DNA of 64,000 bases from Bacteroidaceae bacterium (GTDB taxonomy: Bacteria; Bacteroidota; Bacteroidia; Bacteroidales; Bacteroidaceae). The notes beneath the pieces were generated by a model. That model was not told where the DNA came from, did no database searches, and was given only the letters and a program-made list of their open reading frames with translations. The DNA lies in contig JAEEGS010000044.1 in assembly GCA_016280445.1 (NCBI GenBank), forward strand, positions 1 to 64,000, written 5' to 3'. Shown here piece after piece: positions 45,548-53,719 of this stretch (position 1 is the first letter of the stretch; each line of letters begins with the position of its first letter). The position numbers and the translations under genes were made by a program.

Positions 45548-46801
45548 TTAATCAAAGAATCCAGGTTGTTTGTATTCGATGCCTAACTCTCTGTCGACAG
45601 TGGCGAGGATGCCCTGCACCTGTCCCATAGCGAACATACGGCCGAGGAGTGTGTAGCCTGAGTTGTGGCCGTGATTGCTCTCGTCGAAGATGCCGCCAGG
45701 CTTGTCGGTGAAGGTCATGCCGTGGTCAACACGCATGGGCAGTTGTGGGTTCTCCTTTTCGAAGATGCGGCACAACTCAATGAGGTCGGCACGTCCTCCA
45801 AGGTGAGAAGCCTCGGTGAAGTCGCCGTTGGGGAAGATGTGGCAGGAGCGTAAGTGTACGAAATGAGTACGTGAGGCGAACTTCTTTGCCATTTCCACCA
45901 CGTTGTTGTATGCACCGGCAGAGAGTGAACCTGCACAGAAGGTGAGTCCGTTATGCTTGTTGGGCACTGCGTTGAGGAACCATTCGATGTCCTCTTCAGT
46001 GCGTACGATGCGTGGTAGACCGAGCACCTCGATAGGTGGGTCATCGGGGTGTACGCACATGTTCATGCCGTATTCCTCGCAGGTGGGCATGATAGCTTCG
46101 AGGAAATATTTCATGTTGGCACGAAGTTGTGCCTTGTCAATGCCTTTGTAGAGGTCGAGGAAGTCGCGGAACTTCTGGATGGGTGCCTCGTCGTTCTCGC
46201 TGAAGTTACCAGACACGAAACCTTGTGTCTTGATGATGATGTTCTCCACCAGTTTGTGGTCTTTCTCAGGGGTCATCGTCTTGGCGAGTTCGTCGCACTC
46301 GGCCAATACGTTACGGCCAGCACCCACACCGGCGGGGAACTCGAACTTTGCCCATTCCTCGCGAGCACCTTCACGCTTCAGAATGTAGATGTCGAAGTAA
46401 GCGAACTCGGCATAATTGAAGTAGAGGTTCGTGGAACCGTTAGGATTCTCGTGCAGCAAGTCAGTACGTGCCCAATCGAGCACAGGCATGAAGTTGTAGC
46501 AGATGCAGTGGATGCCCTCGGCAGAAAGATTCCTCAGCGATTCCTTGTACACTTCTATCTGGTGGTCACGATCGGGACCTCCGTATTTGATGGTCTCCAC
46601 GACTGGAAGCGACTCCACCACGCTCCAACGCATTCCATAACTTTCGATATACTCTTTCAAGTCGTGAATTTTCTCACGTGTCCACACCTCGCCAAGAGGT
46701 ACGTCGTGCAGGGCGGTCACGATGCCCTCCACGCCAATCTGTTTCAGTTGGGCAAGGGTAATCTTATCCTTCTTGCCAAACCATCTCCATGTTCTTTCCA
46801 T
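45548..46801 (-). CDS. uxuA: Mannonate dehydratase
   Basis: Converts D-mannonate to 2-keto-3-deoxygluconate in glucuronate catabolism. The 417 residues begin MERTWRWFGKKD, as E. coli UxuA begins. The metal site includes CVHPDDPP (about 244), and HLRSCH and RVDHG follow toward the C terminus. An ATG eight codons upstream (46825) nearly touches the -7 box (46827-46835) and would leave almost no leader, so the start at 46801 is chosen. First gene of uxuAB, divergent from the GH115 gene. KDG kinase and aldolase are not in the window. Confidence 0.94.
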   Translation of the reverse strand: MERTWRWFGKKDKITLAQLKQIGVEGIVTALHDVPLGEVWTREKIHDLKEYIESYGMRWSVVESLPVVETIKYGGPDRDHQIEVYKESLRNLSAEGIHCICYNFMPVLDWARTDLLHENPNGSTNLYFNYAEFAYFDIYILKREGAREEWAKFEFPAGVGAGRNVLAECDELAKTMTPEKDHKLVENIIIKTQGFVSGNFSENDEAPIQKFRDFLDLYKGIDKAQLRANMKYFLEAIMPTCEEYGMNMCVHPDDPPIEVLGLPRIVRTEEDIEWFLNAVPNKHNGLTFCAGSLSAGAYNNVVEMAKKFASRTHFVHLRSCHIFPNGDFTEASHLGGRADLIELCRIFEKENPQLPMRVDHGMTFTDKPGGIFDESNHGHNSGYTLLGRMFAMGQVQGILATVDRELGIEYKQPGFFD

Positions 46802-46826
46802 ATAGTTAGGTTTAATAAAATTCATT

Positions 46827-46835
46827 GCAAAGATA
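46827..46835 (-). promoter_or_regulatory. -7 element of uxuAB
   Basis: Minus strand TATCTTTGC. It faces away from the GH115 promoter (46875-46908) in a 127-nt intergenic region, where a shared regulator could bind. Confidence 0.65.
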
Positions 46836-46874
46836 GTCTAAAATCCACATTCTAACTTGTTATTCCGTATCATT

Positions 46875-46908
46875 TTTGTTTGATGTCGTACCAATTTCGT
46901 ATTTTTGC
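46875..46908 (+). promoter_or_regulatory. Promoter of the GH115 gene
   Basis: TTTG (46875-46878), 21 nt, TATTTTTGC (46900-46908); 20 nt before the ATG. Confidence 0.75.
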
Positions 46909-46928
46909 ATCAGAAAGAGATTTGACTT

Positions 46929-49136
46929 ATGAAAAGGACATGTCTTCTATGGATGGTGTGTGTGATGGCTGTGATGGCTCATGCGCAGGATTTCATTCTC
47001 CCGCATGGGGAGGATGTGAACATCTATGTCCAGATGGTGAAAGAACCCGTAGCAGCCACTGCTTGCGAGATGTTGGCCTCAGACGTAAAAAAGGTGTTGG
47101 GGGCGGAATTGGTGCGTGTGAAGAAACCGACGAAGGCGAAAGTGGTGGCGGTGCTGGACGATTGCTTGCCTCGCGAGGGCTTCCGGCTCTATGTGGAGCG
47201 GGGGCAACTCTTTGTGAGAGGAGCTGATGCGCATGGTTTGGCGTATGGGCTGTTGGAAGTTTCGCGGCTGATGGGTGTCTCGCCGTGGGAATGGTGGGCA
47301 GACAGTTCTCCAAGTCCTCTTCGGGAAGGAGAGCGTTATGTTCTTCCTGTCGGTTTCACCTCACAGCAAAGCCCTGCGGTGTCCTATCGTGGCATTTTCA
47401 TCAACGACGAGGATTGGGGCATCCTTCCTTGGAGTGGAGGAGTGATAGGGCCAGAGACGAACGAGAAGATTTTCCAATTGATGTTACGGCTCAGGGCCAA
47501 CTACTATTGGCCGTCGATGCATGAGGTGAGCAAACCGTTCTTCACCATCGAGGGCAACCGTGAGATGGCGTACAAGTATGGAATCTATGTAGGTGGATCG
47601 CATTGCGAACCGATGGCCACATCGCCTGCCACCGAGTGGAAACTGCGTGGAGTGGGCGACTATAACTATGTGACGAACCGAGCAGCGGTGCTGCAGTTTT
47701 GGTGTGACCGTGTGGAAGAGGTGAAAGGACAAGACATCGTCTATACGCTTGGCATGCGGGGCGTGCATGATGGTTCCATGCAGGGCGTCAAGACAAAGGA
47801 AGAAAAATTGTACTATCTGCAACAGGTGATTGACGACCAGCGTGAGATGTTGGCTTCTCTTGTGAACCCCGATGTGACTCAAGTTCCACAGGTGTTTGTG
47901 CCATATAAGGAAGTGTTGGACATCTATCATGCAGGGTTACGAGTGCCTGACGATGTGACGCTCATGTGGACAGACGATAATTATGGGTATATTCGCCACT
48001 TCCCAGATGAACAGGAGCGTTCCCGCAAGGGCGGTAATGGATTATATTACCACATTTCCTATTGGGGAAGGCCTCATGACTACCTTTGGCTTGGCACTTT
48101 TTCGCCGTTCCTTCTGCGTCAACAACTCACGGAGGCTTACCAACGTGGCATTTGCCGAATGTGGGTGCTGAATGTAGGTGACATCAAACCTGCAGAGTAT
48201 CAGATAGAGGATTTCATGAACATGGCGTGGGAAGGTGTTGATGGAAAAGCAGACGAGCGGAGCCAAATACGGCAATTTCTGGGGCGTGAGTTTGGGGAAC
48301 ATCTTGCCGACACCCTCACTTCTGTCATGATTGATCATTACCGTCTGGCCTTCGATCGTAAGCCCGAACACATGGGCGGTACCAGAGTGGAGGAGGCTGA
48401 CAAAGCGTATTGGGGCACGTTTCGCCCTATTGCTGAATGGACGAAGGAAGATGTGCAGCAGCGTGTGGATGACTATCAGCGGTTGTCGGATGCGGTGGAA
48501 GCATTGGTTGAACAGGTACCTGTTCATCGTCGAGACACCTATTTCCAATTGGTGAGATATCCTGTTCAGGCAGCGGCACAGATGAATTTCAAGTTTCTTG
48601 TGCCTGAACGGAGTGGAGAAGCCTATGACAGTATTGTCGCCTTGACACATATATATAATAGTAACCCACGCTGGCAGGGCATCATGAATATGGAACCAAG
48701 AAAGTTGGCGGTGTTTGGGAAGGTGGGAGAGCCGATGGCGTATCCTGCTTCTCCATCTGCCAAGGATGGTGTTGCAGAGAATCTTTTGTTCTCAGAAGAC
48801 ACGTGGCTATCGGTACGATTGGGCGATGCCTTGACGTTCCCTTTCGAGGCATCGGCGGACAGCGTGACATTTGACATCCGTCTCTTGCCCAACCTGCCAG
48901 TCGGTGGGGAACGGCTTACGTTTGCGGTGTCGGTGGATGGTGGTGAGGAACAGGTGTTCCACTATGAGACCTACGACCGAAGTGAGGAGTGGAAGCAGAA
49001 TGTGCTCCGCAATTACGCTCAACGCTTTGCAACCTTTTCTTTGCACACGAAAAAGACAGCCGACTCGCACCATGTCCTCACTTTCAAGGCACTGACGGAA
49101 GGCGTGAATCTGCGCAGTATTCGTCGGACAAAGTAA
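46929..49136 (+). CDS. GH115 xylan alpha-1,2-glucuronidase
   Basis: Exported glycoside hydrolase that in this family removes (4-O-methyl-)glucuronic acid from xylan. The signal peptide ends MAHAQ (residue 20). An N-terminal alpha/beta domain is followed by the catalytic TIM barrel with SYRGIFINDEDWG (about 149-161), MLRLRANYYWPSMHE (about 184-198), TLGMRGVHDGSM (about 275) and MWTDDNYGYIRHFP (about 346), all GH115 hallmarks. At 735 aa it is shorter than many members, apparently with a reduced C-terminal region. Its divergence from uxuAB fits release and use of glucuronate. Confidence 0.92.
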   Translation: MKRTCLLWMVCVMAVMAHAQDFILPHGEDVNIYVQMVKEPVAATACEMLASDVKKVLGAELVRVKKPTKAKVVAVLDDCLPREGFRLYVERGQLFVRGADAHGLAYGLLEVSRLMGVSPWEWWADSSPSPLREGERYVLPVGFTSQQSPAVSYRGIFINDEDWGILPWSGGVIGPETNEKIFQLMLRLRANYYWPSMHEVSKPFFTIEGNREMAYKYGIYVGGSHCEPMATSPATEWKLRGVGDYNYVTNRAAVLQFWCDRVEEVKGQDIVYTLGMRGVHDGSMQGVKTKEEKLYYLQQVIDDQREMLASLVNPDVTQVPQVFVPYKEVLDIYHAGLRVPDDVTLMWTDDNYGYIRHFPDEQERSRKGGNGLYYHISYWGRPHDYLWLGTFSPFLLRQQLTEAYQRGICRMWVLNVGDIKPAEYQIEDFMNMAWEGVDGKADERSQIRQFLGREFGEHLADTLTSVMIDHYRLAFDRKPEHMGGTRVEEADKAYWGTFRPIAEWTKEDVQQRVDDYQRLSDAVEALVEQVPVHRRDTYFQLVRYPVQAAAQMNFKFLVPERSGEAYDSIVALTHIYNSNPRWQGIMNMEPRKLAVFGKVGEPMAYPASPSAKDGVAENLLFSEDTWLSVRLGDALTFPFEASADSVTFDIRLLPNLPVGGERLTFAVSVDGGEEQVFHYETYDRSEEWKQNVLRNYAQRFATFSLHTKKTADSHHVLTFKALTEGVNLRSIRRTK

Positions 49137-49189
49137 TGTTGACGAAAAAAAGTGTAACATGAGAAGGTGATGGTTTCGGAGGGAATGGT

Positions 49190-49198
49190 TACCTTTGC
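49190..49198 (+). promoter_or_regulatory. -7 element of the GH97 promoter
   Basis: TACCTTTGC, 44 nt before the GH97 ATG; no good -33 box seen. Confidence 0.6.
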
Positions 49199-49242
49199 AA
49201 CGGAAAAGACTTTGAAGAGAAAACAAAACCTATTATACGTTT

Positions 49243-51264
49243 ATGAAGAAAATTTTATTGGCAGTGCTTGCGATGGCAAGTGTGTGTATGTCGGCATGGT
49301 CGGCAGAAAAGAGTTTTAGTAGTCCTAATGGCAAGTTGACGGTGACTGTTGACGATGCCAACGGAGTTTTCACTTATCGTGTCACATTGGATGGCGCAGA
49401 GTTCATCGCTCGTTCGCCGTTGGGATTGAAGACGAACATTGGCGACTTCACCAAGGATCTCACTTTGTCGGCATGCGAAGTGAAGAATGTGAAGGAACAG
49501 TATCAACTTCGCAACATCAAGCAGAGCAATGTGAATTATGAAGCCACCGAGGCTGTGTGTACGATGGAGCAGGGCGGCAAGAAGGTGATGGACGTTGTGT
49601 TCCGTGTGAGCAACCGCGATGTGGCTTACCGTTACACGCTCTATCCAAAGGGGCAGACGCTCGTGGCTGTTATCGAAGGCGAAGCAAGTGGCTTCCAGTT
49701 GCCAAAGGGAACGACGACTTTCTTGTGCCCGCAATCTCGTCCGATGGGTGGTTTTGCCCGCACGTCTCCCAGTTATGAAACCAGTTACACGCTCGACGAC
49801 CAGATGGGTAAGAACGGTTGGGGTGAAGGCTATTCGTTCCCTTGCCTGTTTAAGGTTCCCCTGAATGGTGAAGGTGGCTTGGTGATTGGCATCGGACAAT
49901 CAGATGCTGATGGTGGTTCTGCCATTAGAATCAAAGCAAATAATCAGGTGGGTTGGGTGCTCATCAGCGAGACAGGTGTGGATGGCAAGTATGTGGCCAG
50001 CCGCCTGTTGAATACGCAGGATGGTCTCTATCAGATTGGCTTCCCTCAGCAGGGCGAGTGCAACGGCTTCGGCTCCACCTCTGCGATGGTGGCATTGCCT
50101 TGTGCCACTCCTTGGCGCACCATCACTGTAGGCACCACGTTGGCGAACATCGTGGAAACTACGGTGCCGTTCGACCTTGTGGAACAGAAATATAAAGCCT
50201 CTCAGGAGTACATCTATGGTAAGGGCTCCTGGAGTTGGATTATTGGTATGGATTCCAGTTGTAACTTCGATGAGCAGAAGCGTTACATTGATTTCTCTGC
50301 TGCGATGGGGTATCAGACAGTGCTCATCGACGCCCTTTGGGACAAGCAGATTGGCTATGAGAAGATGGCGGAACTGGCTGCCTACGGCAAGAGCAAAGGT
50401 GTGGGGCTGTTCCTTTGGTACAACTCCAATGGTACTTGGAACGATGCACCTCAGTCGCCTATCGGCAAGATGGACAAGAGCCGTGAGCGCCGTGCGGAAA
50501 TGGCATGGATGAAGAGTATCGGCATCCGAGGCATCAAGGTCGATTTCTTTGGTGGCGACAAGCAGAACATGATGCAACTTTACGAGGACATCCTCTCCGA
50601 TGCCAACGACTTCGGCATCCTTGTGATTTTCCACGGTTGCACCTTGCCACGCGGATGGGAGAAGATGTATCCCAACTATGCAGCAAGCGAGGCAGTGCTG
50701 GCGTCGGAGAACCTGCACTTCGGACAGGGTGCCTGCGATGCTGAGGCCCGCAATGCGACGATTCACACATTTATCCGCAACACCGTCGGTTCTATGGATT
50801 TTGGCGGCTCCACCCTTAACAAGTTCTATAATGCTGACAACAAGCGCGGCACCCATCGTGTCACGTCCGATGTCTATGCGCTTGCCACAGCGGTGCTCTT
50901 CCAGAGTGCGGTGCAGCACTTTGCCCTTGCTCCCAACAACCTCACCGATGCACCTGCATGGGCTATCGACTTCATGAAGAATGTGCCCACCACTTGGGAC
51001 GAGGTGAAGTTCATCGACGGTTATCCAGGCAAGTACGCCATCATCGCCCGTCGCACAGGCAACAAATGGTTCGTGGTCGGCATCAATGCAGAAGATGCAA
51101 CGCTGAAGAAGACCATCTCCCTGCCGATGTTCGACAAAGGCGCAGAACTGGAGATGTATAGCGACGATGCAGAACTGAACGGCAGCGTCAGCACCATCAA
51201 GGCGAAGAAGCAAATCACGGTGACCATCCCCAAGAATGGCGGTTTGGTGATTGTGAACAAGTAA
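49243..51264 (+). CDS. GH97 alpha-glycosidase, probably retaining (alpha-galactosidase-like)
   Basis: 673-residue exported enzyme. The signal peptide ends near SAWSA (residue 21). The N-terminal beta-sandwich (about 25-290) begins with SPNGKLTVTV and the TIM barrel with GKGSWSWIIGMDSS. In GH97, retaining members carry a nucleophile Asp in a KxDF context; here GIKVDFFGGDKQNM (about 427-440) fits this. The EASE region (YAASEAVLASENLHFG) is also typical. Inverting SusB-type enzymes use two Glu residues instead, so alpha-galactosidase-like activity is inferred. Its own -7 box lies upstream and a long hairpin follows. Confidence 0.9.
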   Translation: MKKILLAVLAMASVCMSAWSAEKSFSSPNGKLTVTVDDANGVFTYRVTLDGAEFIARSPLGLKTNIGDFTKDLTLSACEVKNVKEQYQLRNIKQSNVNYEATEAVCTMEQGGKKVMDVVFRVSNRDVAYRYTLYPKGQTLVAVIEGEASGFQLPKGTTTFLCPQSRPMGGFARTSPSYETSYTLDDQMGKNGWGEGYSFPCLFKVPLNGEGGLVIGIGQSDADGGSAIRIKANNQVGWVLISETGVDGKYVASRLLNTQDGLYQIGFPQQGECNGFGSTSAMVALPCATPWRTITVGTTLANIVETTVPFDLVEQKYKASQEYIYGKGSWSWIIGMDSSCNFDEQKRYIDFSAAMGYQTVLIDALWDKQIGYEKMAELAAYGKSKGVGLFLWYNSNGTWNDAPQSPIGKMDKSRERRAEMAWMKSIGIRGIKVDFFGGDKQNMMQLYEDILSDANDFGILVIFHGCTLPRGWEKMYPNYAASEAVLASENLHFGQGACDAEARNATIHTFIRNTVGSMDFGGSTLNKFYNADNKRGTHRVTSDVYALATAVLFQSAVQHFALAPNNLTDAPAWAIDFMKNVPTTWDEVKFIDGYPGKYAIIARRTGNKWFVVGINAEDATLKKTISLPMFDKGAELEMYSDDAELNGSVSTIKAKKQITVTIPKNGGLVIVNK

Positions 51265-51278
51265 ACCACATATATGAT

Positions 51279-51326
51279 ATGAAGAGCGGGGCTTGTGTCT
51301 GGCACGACACAAGCCCCGCTCTTCAT
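51279..51326. terminator. Long hairpin after GH97
   Basis: Perfect 21-bp arms (51279-51299 and 51306-51326) with a 6-nt loop, GC-rich centre. No T run follows, so termination is likely but not certain. Confidence 0.8.
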
Positions 51327-51388
51327 GTCTTCCAAAACGCCACTTCCACTGCCTCCATGATGTTCCCTCCACATCCTCCGATACGGTT

Positions 51389-51489
51389 CTTCCACTGCCT
51401 CAAAATCGGTCTGAGTCACACCGCACCCCTCGGTGTGACTCAGACCGACCCTATCGGTGTGACTCACACCGTTTTTGAGGTTGTGGAAG
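51389..51489. repeat. Three-palindrome intergenic element, copy B
   Basis: 101 bp, the same plan as copy A: units at 51407-51423, 51431-51447 and 51455-51471 (24-bp period) inside arms CTTCCACTGCCTC (51389-51401) and GAGGTTGTGGAAG (51477-51489). Units 1 and 2 are exact reverse complements of each other, each with one mismatch in its own palindrome; unit 3 is perfect. More arm copies lie outside at 51343-51355, 51500-51511 and 51525-51535. Confidence 0.9.
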
Positions 51490-51754
51490 TGGCTCGCCAG
51501 AGGTAGTGGAGTTGCCTTCTTGGTGGCAGTGGAAGTGCCTCCTCAGAGGGTGCTTCTTCTCCGTTTTTTGTGTGGTGTGATAAAAATAGCAGTTAAGCCG
51601 AGGTGTGTAACTGTTCAGCGATTATCTTTCGGCTGAGTGGCCTAACGGCTCAGAAACGATTGAAAACCATGAAAAAAGCCATGTTTGAACACTTTTTTCG
51701 TTCTTTTTTGAAAAAAAACTCCCAACTCCTCACTCCTAACTCCCAATTATTTCG

Positions 51755-51763
51755 TACCTTTGC
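51755..51763 (+). promoter_or_regulatory. -7 element of rplS
   Basis: TACCTTTGC, 120 nt before the rplS start, leaving a leader of about 110 nt. Confidence 0.7.
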
Positions 51764-51769
51764 AACCGT

Positions 51770-51882
51770 TTTTGGCGAAGCCGCTGTCTGATAGGGAGAG
51801 AGCCCAAGGAGTTGAGACAAAGGGTTTCAATATTCTGAAAAGGAGAATGCTTCGCTGTAACTCTTTAATCATCAAACCAATT
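51770..51882 (+). promoter_or_regulatory. rplS 5' leader with possible long-range stem
   Basis: GCGAAGC (51774-51780) is complementary to GCTTCGC (51849-51855). Between them are purine-rich and UUC-type segments. Long leaders of ribosomal-protein genes often carry autoregulatory RNA; no known class is recognised here. Confidence 0.4.
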
Positions 51883-52260
51883 ATGGCAGTAGATTTAATT
51901 AAAGTGGCTGAGGAGGCTATGAAGACCTCTGAGCCAAAGCAGCATCCAGAATTCAAGGCTGGTGACACAGTAACAGTGGCTTACAAGATTGTCGAGGGTT
52001 CTAAGGAGCGTATCCAGTTGTACCGCGGTGTTGTTATCAAGATTGCAGGTCATCAGGACAAGAAGCGTTTCACGGTTCGCAAGATGTCTGGCACCGTAGG
52101 TGTGGAGCGTATCTTCCCACTCAACTCACCCAACATCGATTCTATCGAGGTGAACAAGGTAGGTAAGGTGCGTCGTGCTAAACTTTACTACCTGCGCAAG
52201 CTCACTGGTAAGAAGGCACGCATCAAGGAAAAGCTTTCAGGTAAGAAGGCTGAGGCGTAA
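51883..52260 (+). CDS. rplS: Large ribosomal subunit protein bL19
   Basis: 125-residue protein at the 30S-50S interface. The frame is open upstream, but the ATG at 51883 gives the normal start [11 protein letters not shown]. Family signatures are [46 protein letters not shown] and [17 protein letters not shown]. Single-gene unit with leader and terminator. Confidence 0.97.
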   Translation: MAVDLIKVAEEAMKTSEPKQHPEFKAGDTVTVAYKIVEGSKERIQLYRGVVIKIAGHQDKKRFTVRKMSGTVGVERIFPLNSPNIDSIEVNKVGKVRRAKLYYLRKLTGKKARIKEKLSGKKAEA

Positions 52261-52285
52261 GACCATTCGGAACCTTACGAGTTAT

Positions 52286-52318
52286 AGAGAGAATTGCAGT
52301 TTGCAGTTCTCTCTTTTT
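52286..52318 (+). terminator. Terminator of rplS
   Basis: 13-bp arms (one G-T pair) at 52286-52298 and 52302-52314, loop of three, then a T run. Confidence 0.88.
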
Positions 52319-52403
52319 GTTCTTTATGTAGGGAAAGAGAAATCTTTTTGTCCCAAATGTTTGAAAAAGCGAACCTCGCCTACCTTGTTCATTTTTTTTT
52401 ATC

Positions 52404-52411
52404 TATCTTTG
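52404..52411 (+). promoter_or_regulatory. -7 element of the MaoC-like gene
   Basis: TATCTTTG. Transcription would begin near 52418, so the ATG at 52437 is favoured over 52425. Confidence 0.6.
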
Positions 52412-52436
52412 TGGCAAAATTCAAATGCATTCATAT

Positions 52437-52901
52437 ATGGGAAAGTTGATTGTTAACTCATACGATGAGTTTGCCTCACATCTGGGCGAAGTGATTGGAA
52501 CAAGCGAGTGGCTCGAAGTATCGCAGGAGCGCATCAACCTTTTTGCCGATGCCACCCTCGACCACCAGTGGATACATGTAGACCCTGAGCGCGCAAAAGT
52601 GGAGAGCCCCTACAAGTCCACGATTGCTCATGGTTATTTGACGCTTTCTCTCCTTCCGCACTTGTGGCAGGAGCTGATTCAGGTGAACAATGTGAAGATG
52701 TTGGTCAACTATGGCATGGATCAGATGAAGTTCGGACAGCCGGTTTTGTCTGGTCAGCGTGTGCGCCTCACGGCCTCCCTTCACGATATAGCGAACATTC
52801 GTGGCATCTGCAAGGCCCAAATCAAGTTCAAACTGGAGATTGAGAACCAGAAGAAGCAGGCACTGGAGGGTTTGGCCACCTTCCTCTACTATTTCGAGTG
52901 A
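52437..52901 (+). CDS. MaoC-like (R)-hydratase family protein
   Basis: 154-residue hotdog-fold protein. The hydratase-2 motif is seen in FADATLDHQWIHVDPERA (about 37-54), with the Asp/His pair and the downstream IAHGYLTLSLLPHL. Such enzymes hydrate trans-2-enoyl-CoA thioesters. The native substrate is unknown. Single gene with its own promoter and followed by a strong hairpin. Confidence 0.88.
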   Translation: MGKLIVNSYDEFASHLGEVIGTSEWLEVSQERINLFADATLDHQWIHVDPERAKVESPYKSTIAHGYLTLSLLPHLWQELIQVNNVKMLVNYGMDQMKFGQPVLSGQRVRLTASLHDIANIRGICKAQIKFKLEIENQKKQALEGLATFLYYFE

Positions 52902-52933
52902 ATCAGCACGGCCGTTCAGGCGTCATGACAAAT

Positions 52934-52973
52934 AGAGAAGCCCCTGACAAGTCAACTTGTCAGGGGCTTCTCT
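52934..52973. terminator. Bidirectional terminator between the MaoC-like gene and tRNA-Phe
   Basis: 18-bp perfect arms (52934-52951 and 52956-52973) with a TCAA loop, between convergent transcripts. It begins one base beyond the encoded CCA of the tRNA. Confidence 0.88.
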
Positions 52974-52974
52974 A

Positions 52975-53050
52975 TGGTGGTACCACCAGGATTCGAACCG
53001 GGGACACACGGATTTTCAGTCCGATGCTCTACCAACTGAGCTATGGCACC
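52975..53050 (-). tRNA. tRNA-Phe (anticodon GAA)
   Basis: Minus strand. Acceptor GGTGCCA/TGGTACC, D-arm with GCTCAGTTGGTAGAGC, anticodon stem CGGA/TCCG with loop CTGAAAA (GAA), T loop TTCGAAT. The T stem (CCCGG/CCTGG) has one apparent C-T mismatch. CCA encoded at 52975-52977. Confidence 0.95.
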
Positions 53051-53076
53051 AACGGGGTTGCTTTTGTTTTGCGAGT

Positions 53077-53108
53077 GCAAAGGTACGCCTTTTTTCCGTT
53101 CTGGCAAA
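53077..53108 (-). promoter_or_regulatory. Promoter of tRNA-Phe
   Basis: Minus strand TTTG (53105-53108), 19 nt, TACCTTTGC (53077-53085), followed by ACTCGCAA as in the tRNA-Glu promoter. Confidence 0.85.
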
Positions 53109-53182
53109 ACTTTTGGCTACTTTTTTTGCTTGAGGCGCTAAAAAAGGGCAGGAAGGGAGTTCGGAAAGTGGTTTGATGGGGA

Positions 53183-53596
53183 TTACATGAGCGAACCGAA
53201 GGGCATGTCGCGCTTCGTGCGATAGGCCAATCCCGTCATCGCCGCCAGCAGTTCTCCATGCTGGTTGGTCACCTTGATGTCGCAGTAGGGCAGTTTGTGG
53301 TGGTCGAGCGTTTCGGTGCATTCCGCAATGATGTGGTCGCCCAGTTGTCCTGACTTCAGGAACGTGATGCTGTTGCTGATGCCCAACGTCAGTGTGCCGT
53401 GACAATTGGCCACACCTGCGAAGGCAAGGTCGGCCAGCGTGTATATAACGCCTCCCTGGCATACGTTGGCACCATTCAGATGCCGTTCTTCCACGGTCAG
53501 TTCTGCTTTTGCGTAGCCCTCACGTATCTCTGTGAGTTGTGCCCCGATGCTGTGGGCAAAGCGGTCGTTTGTATTGAGATTTTCGAGCAGTGTCAT
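53183..53596 (-). CDS. PaaI-like hotdog thioesterase
   Basis: 137-residue hotdog-fold acyl-CoA thioesterase. The PaaI-type active-site region is HLNGANVCQGGVIYTLADLAFAG: Asn/Gly at about 41-43, then the Asp on the central helix near residue 56. PaaI hydrolyses aryl-CoA thioesters in phenylacetate metabolism. With the aromatic-acid operon 5 kb away a link is possible but not shown. Own -7 box TACCTTTG at 53620-53627 (minus). Confidence 0.88.
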   Translation of the reverse strand: MTLLENLNTNDRFAHSIGAQLTEIREGYAKAELTVEERHLNGANVCQGGVIYTLADLAFAGVANCHGTLTLGISNSITFLKSGQLGDHIIAECTETLDHHKLPYCDIKVTNQHGELLAAMTGLAYRTKRDMPFGSLM

Positions 53597-53655
53597 AAGT
53601 GTTTGATGTTTTTGCCCTACAAAGGTAGGAGTTTTTGTTCTTTTTGGGGAAAAAA

Positions 53656-53689
53656 TTTGTTTCTTTTTGAATGTTTTGTCTATATTTGC
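53656..53689 (+). promoter_or_regulatory. Promoter of the beta-propeller protein gene
   Basis: TTTG (53656-53659), 21 nt, TATATTTGC (53681-53689), 31 nt before the ATG. Confidence 0.75.
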
Positions 53690-53719
53690 AAGACTAACAA
53701 ACTAAGAAAGACCTTTTGT

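Larger units (their letters stand above)
51265..51882. other. Gap between GH97 and rplS
   Basis: Contains a 21-bp hairpin (51279-51326), the three-palindrome element copy B with extra arm copies (51343-51535), the rplS promoter (51755-51763) and a 110-nt rplS leader. No gene is called. Confidence 0.7.

Noticed and set aside
46802-46825. Upstream start for uxuA
   Set aside because: It lies directly beside the -7 box, so it would be at or before the transcription start, and homologues begin at MERTWRWFG.
53399-53719. N-terminal extension of the beta-propeller protein
   Set aside because: It runs antisense through the thioesterase gene and would place the signal peptide internally; the promoter at 53656-53689 also lies within it.
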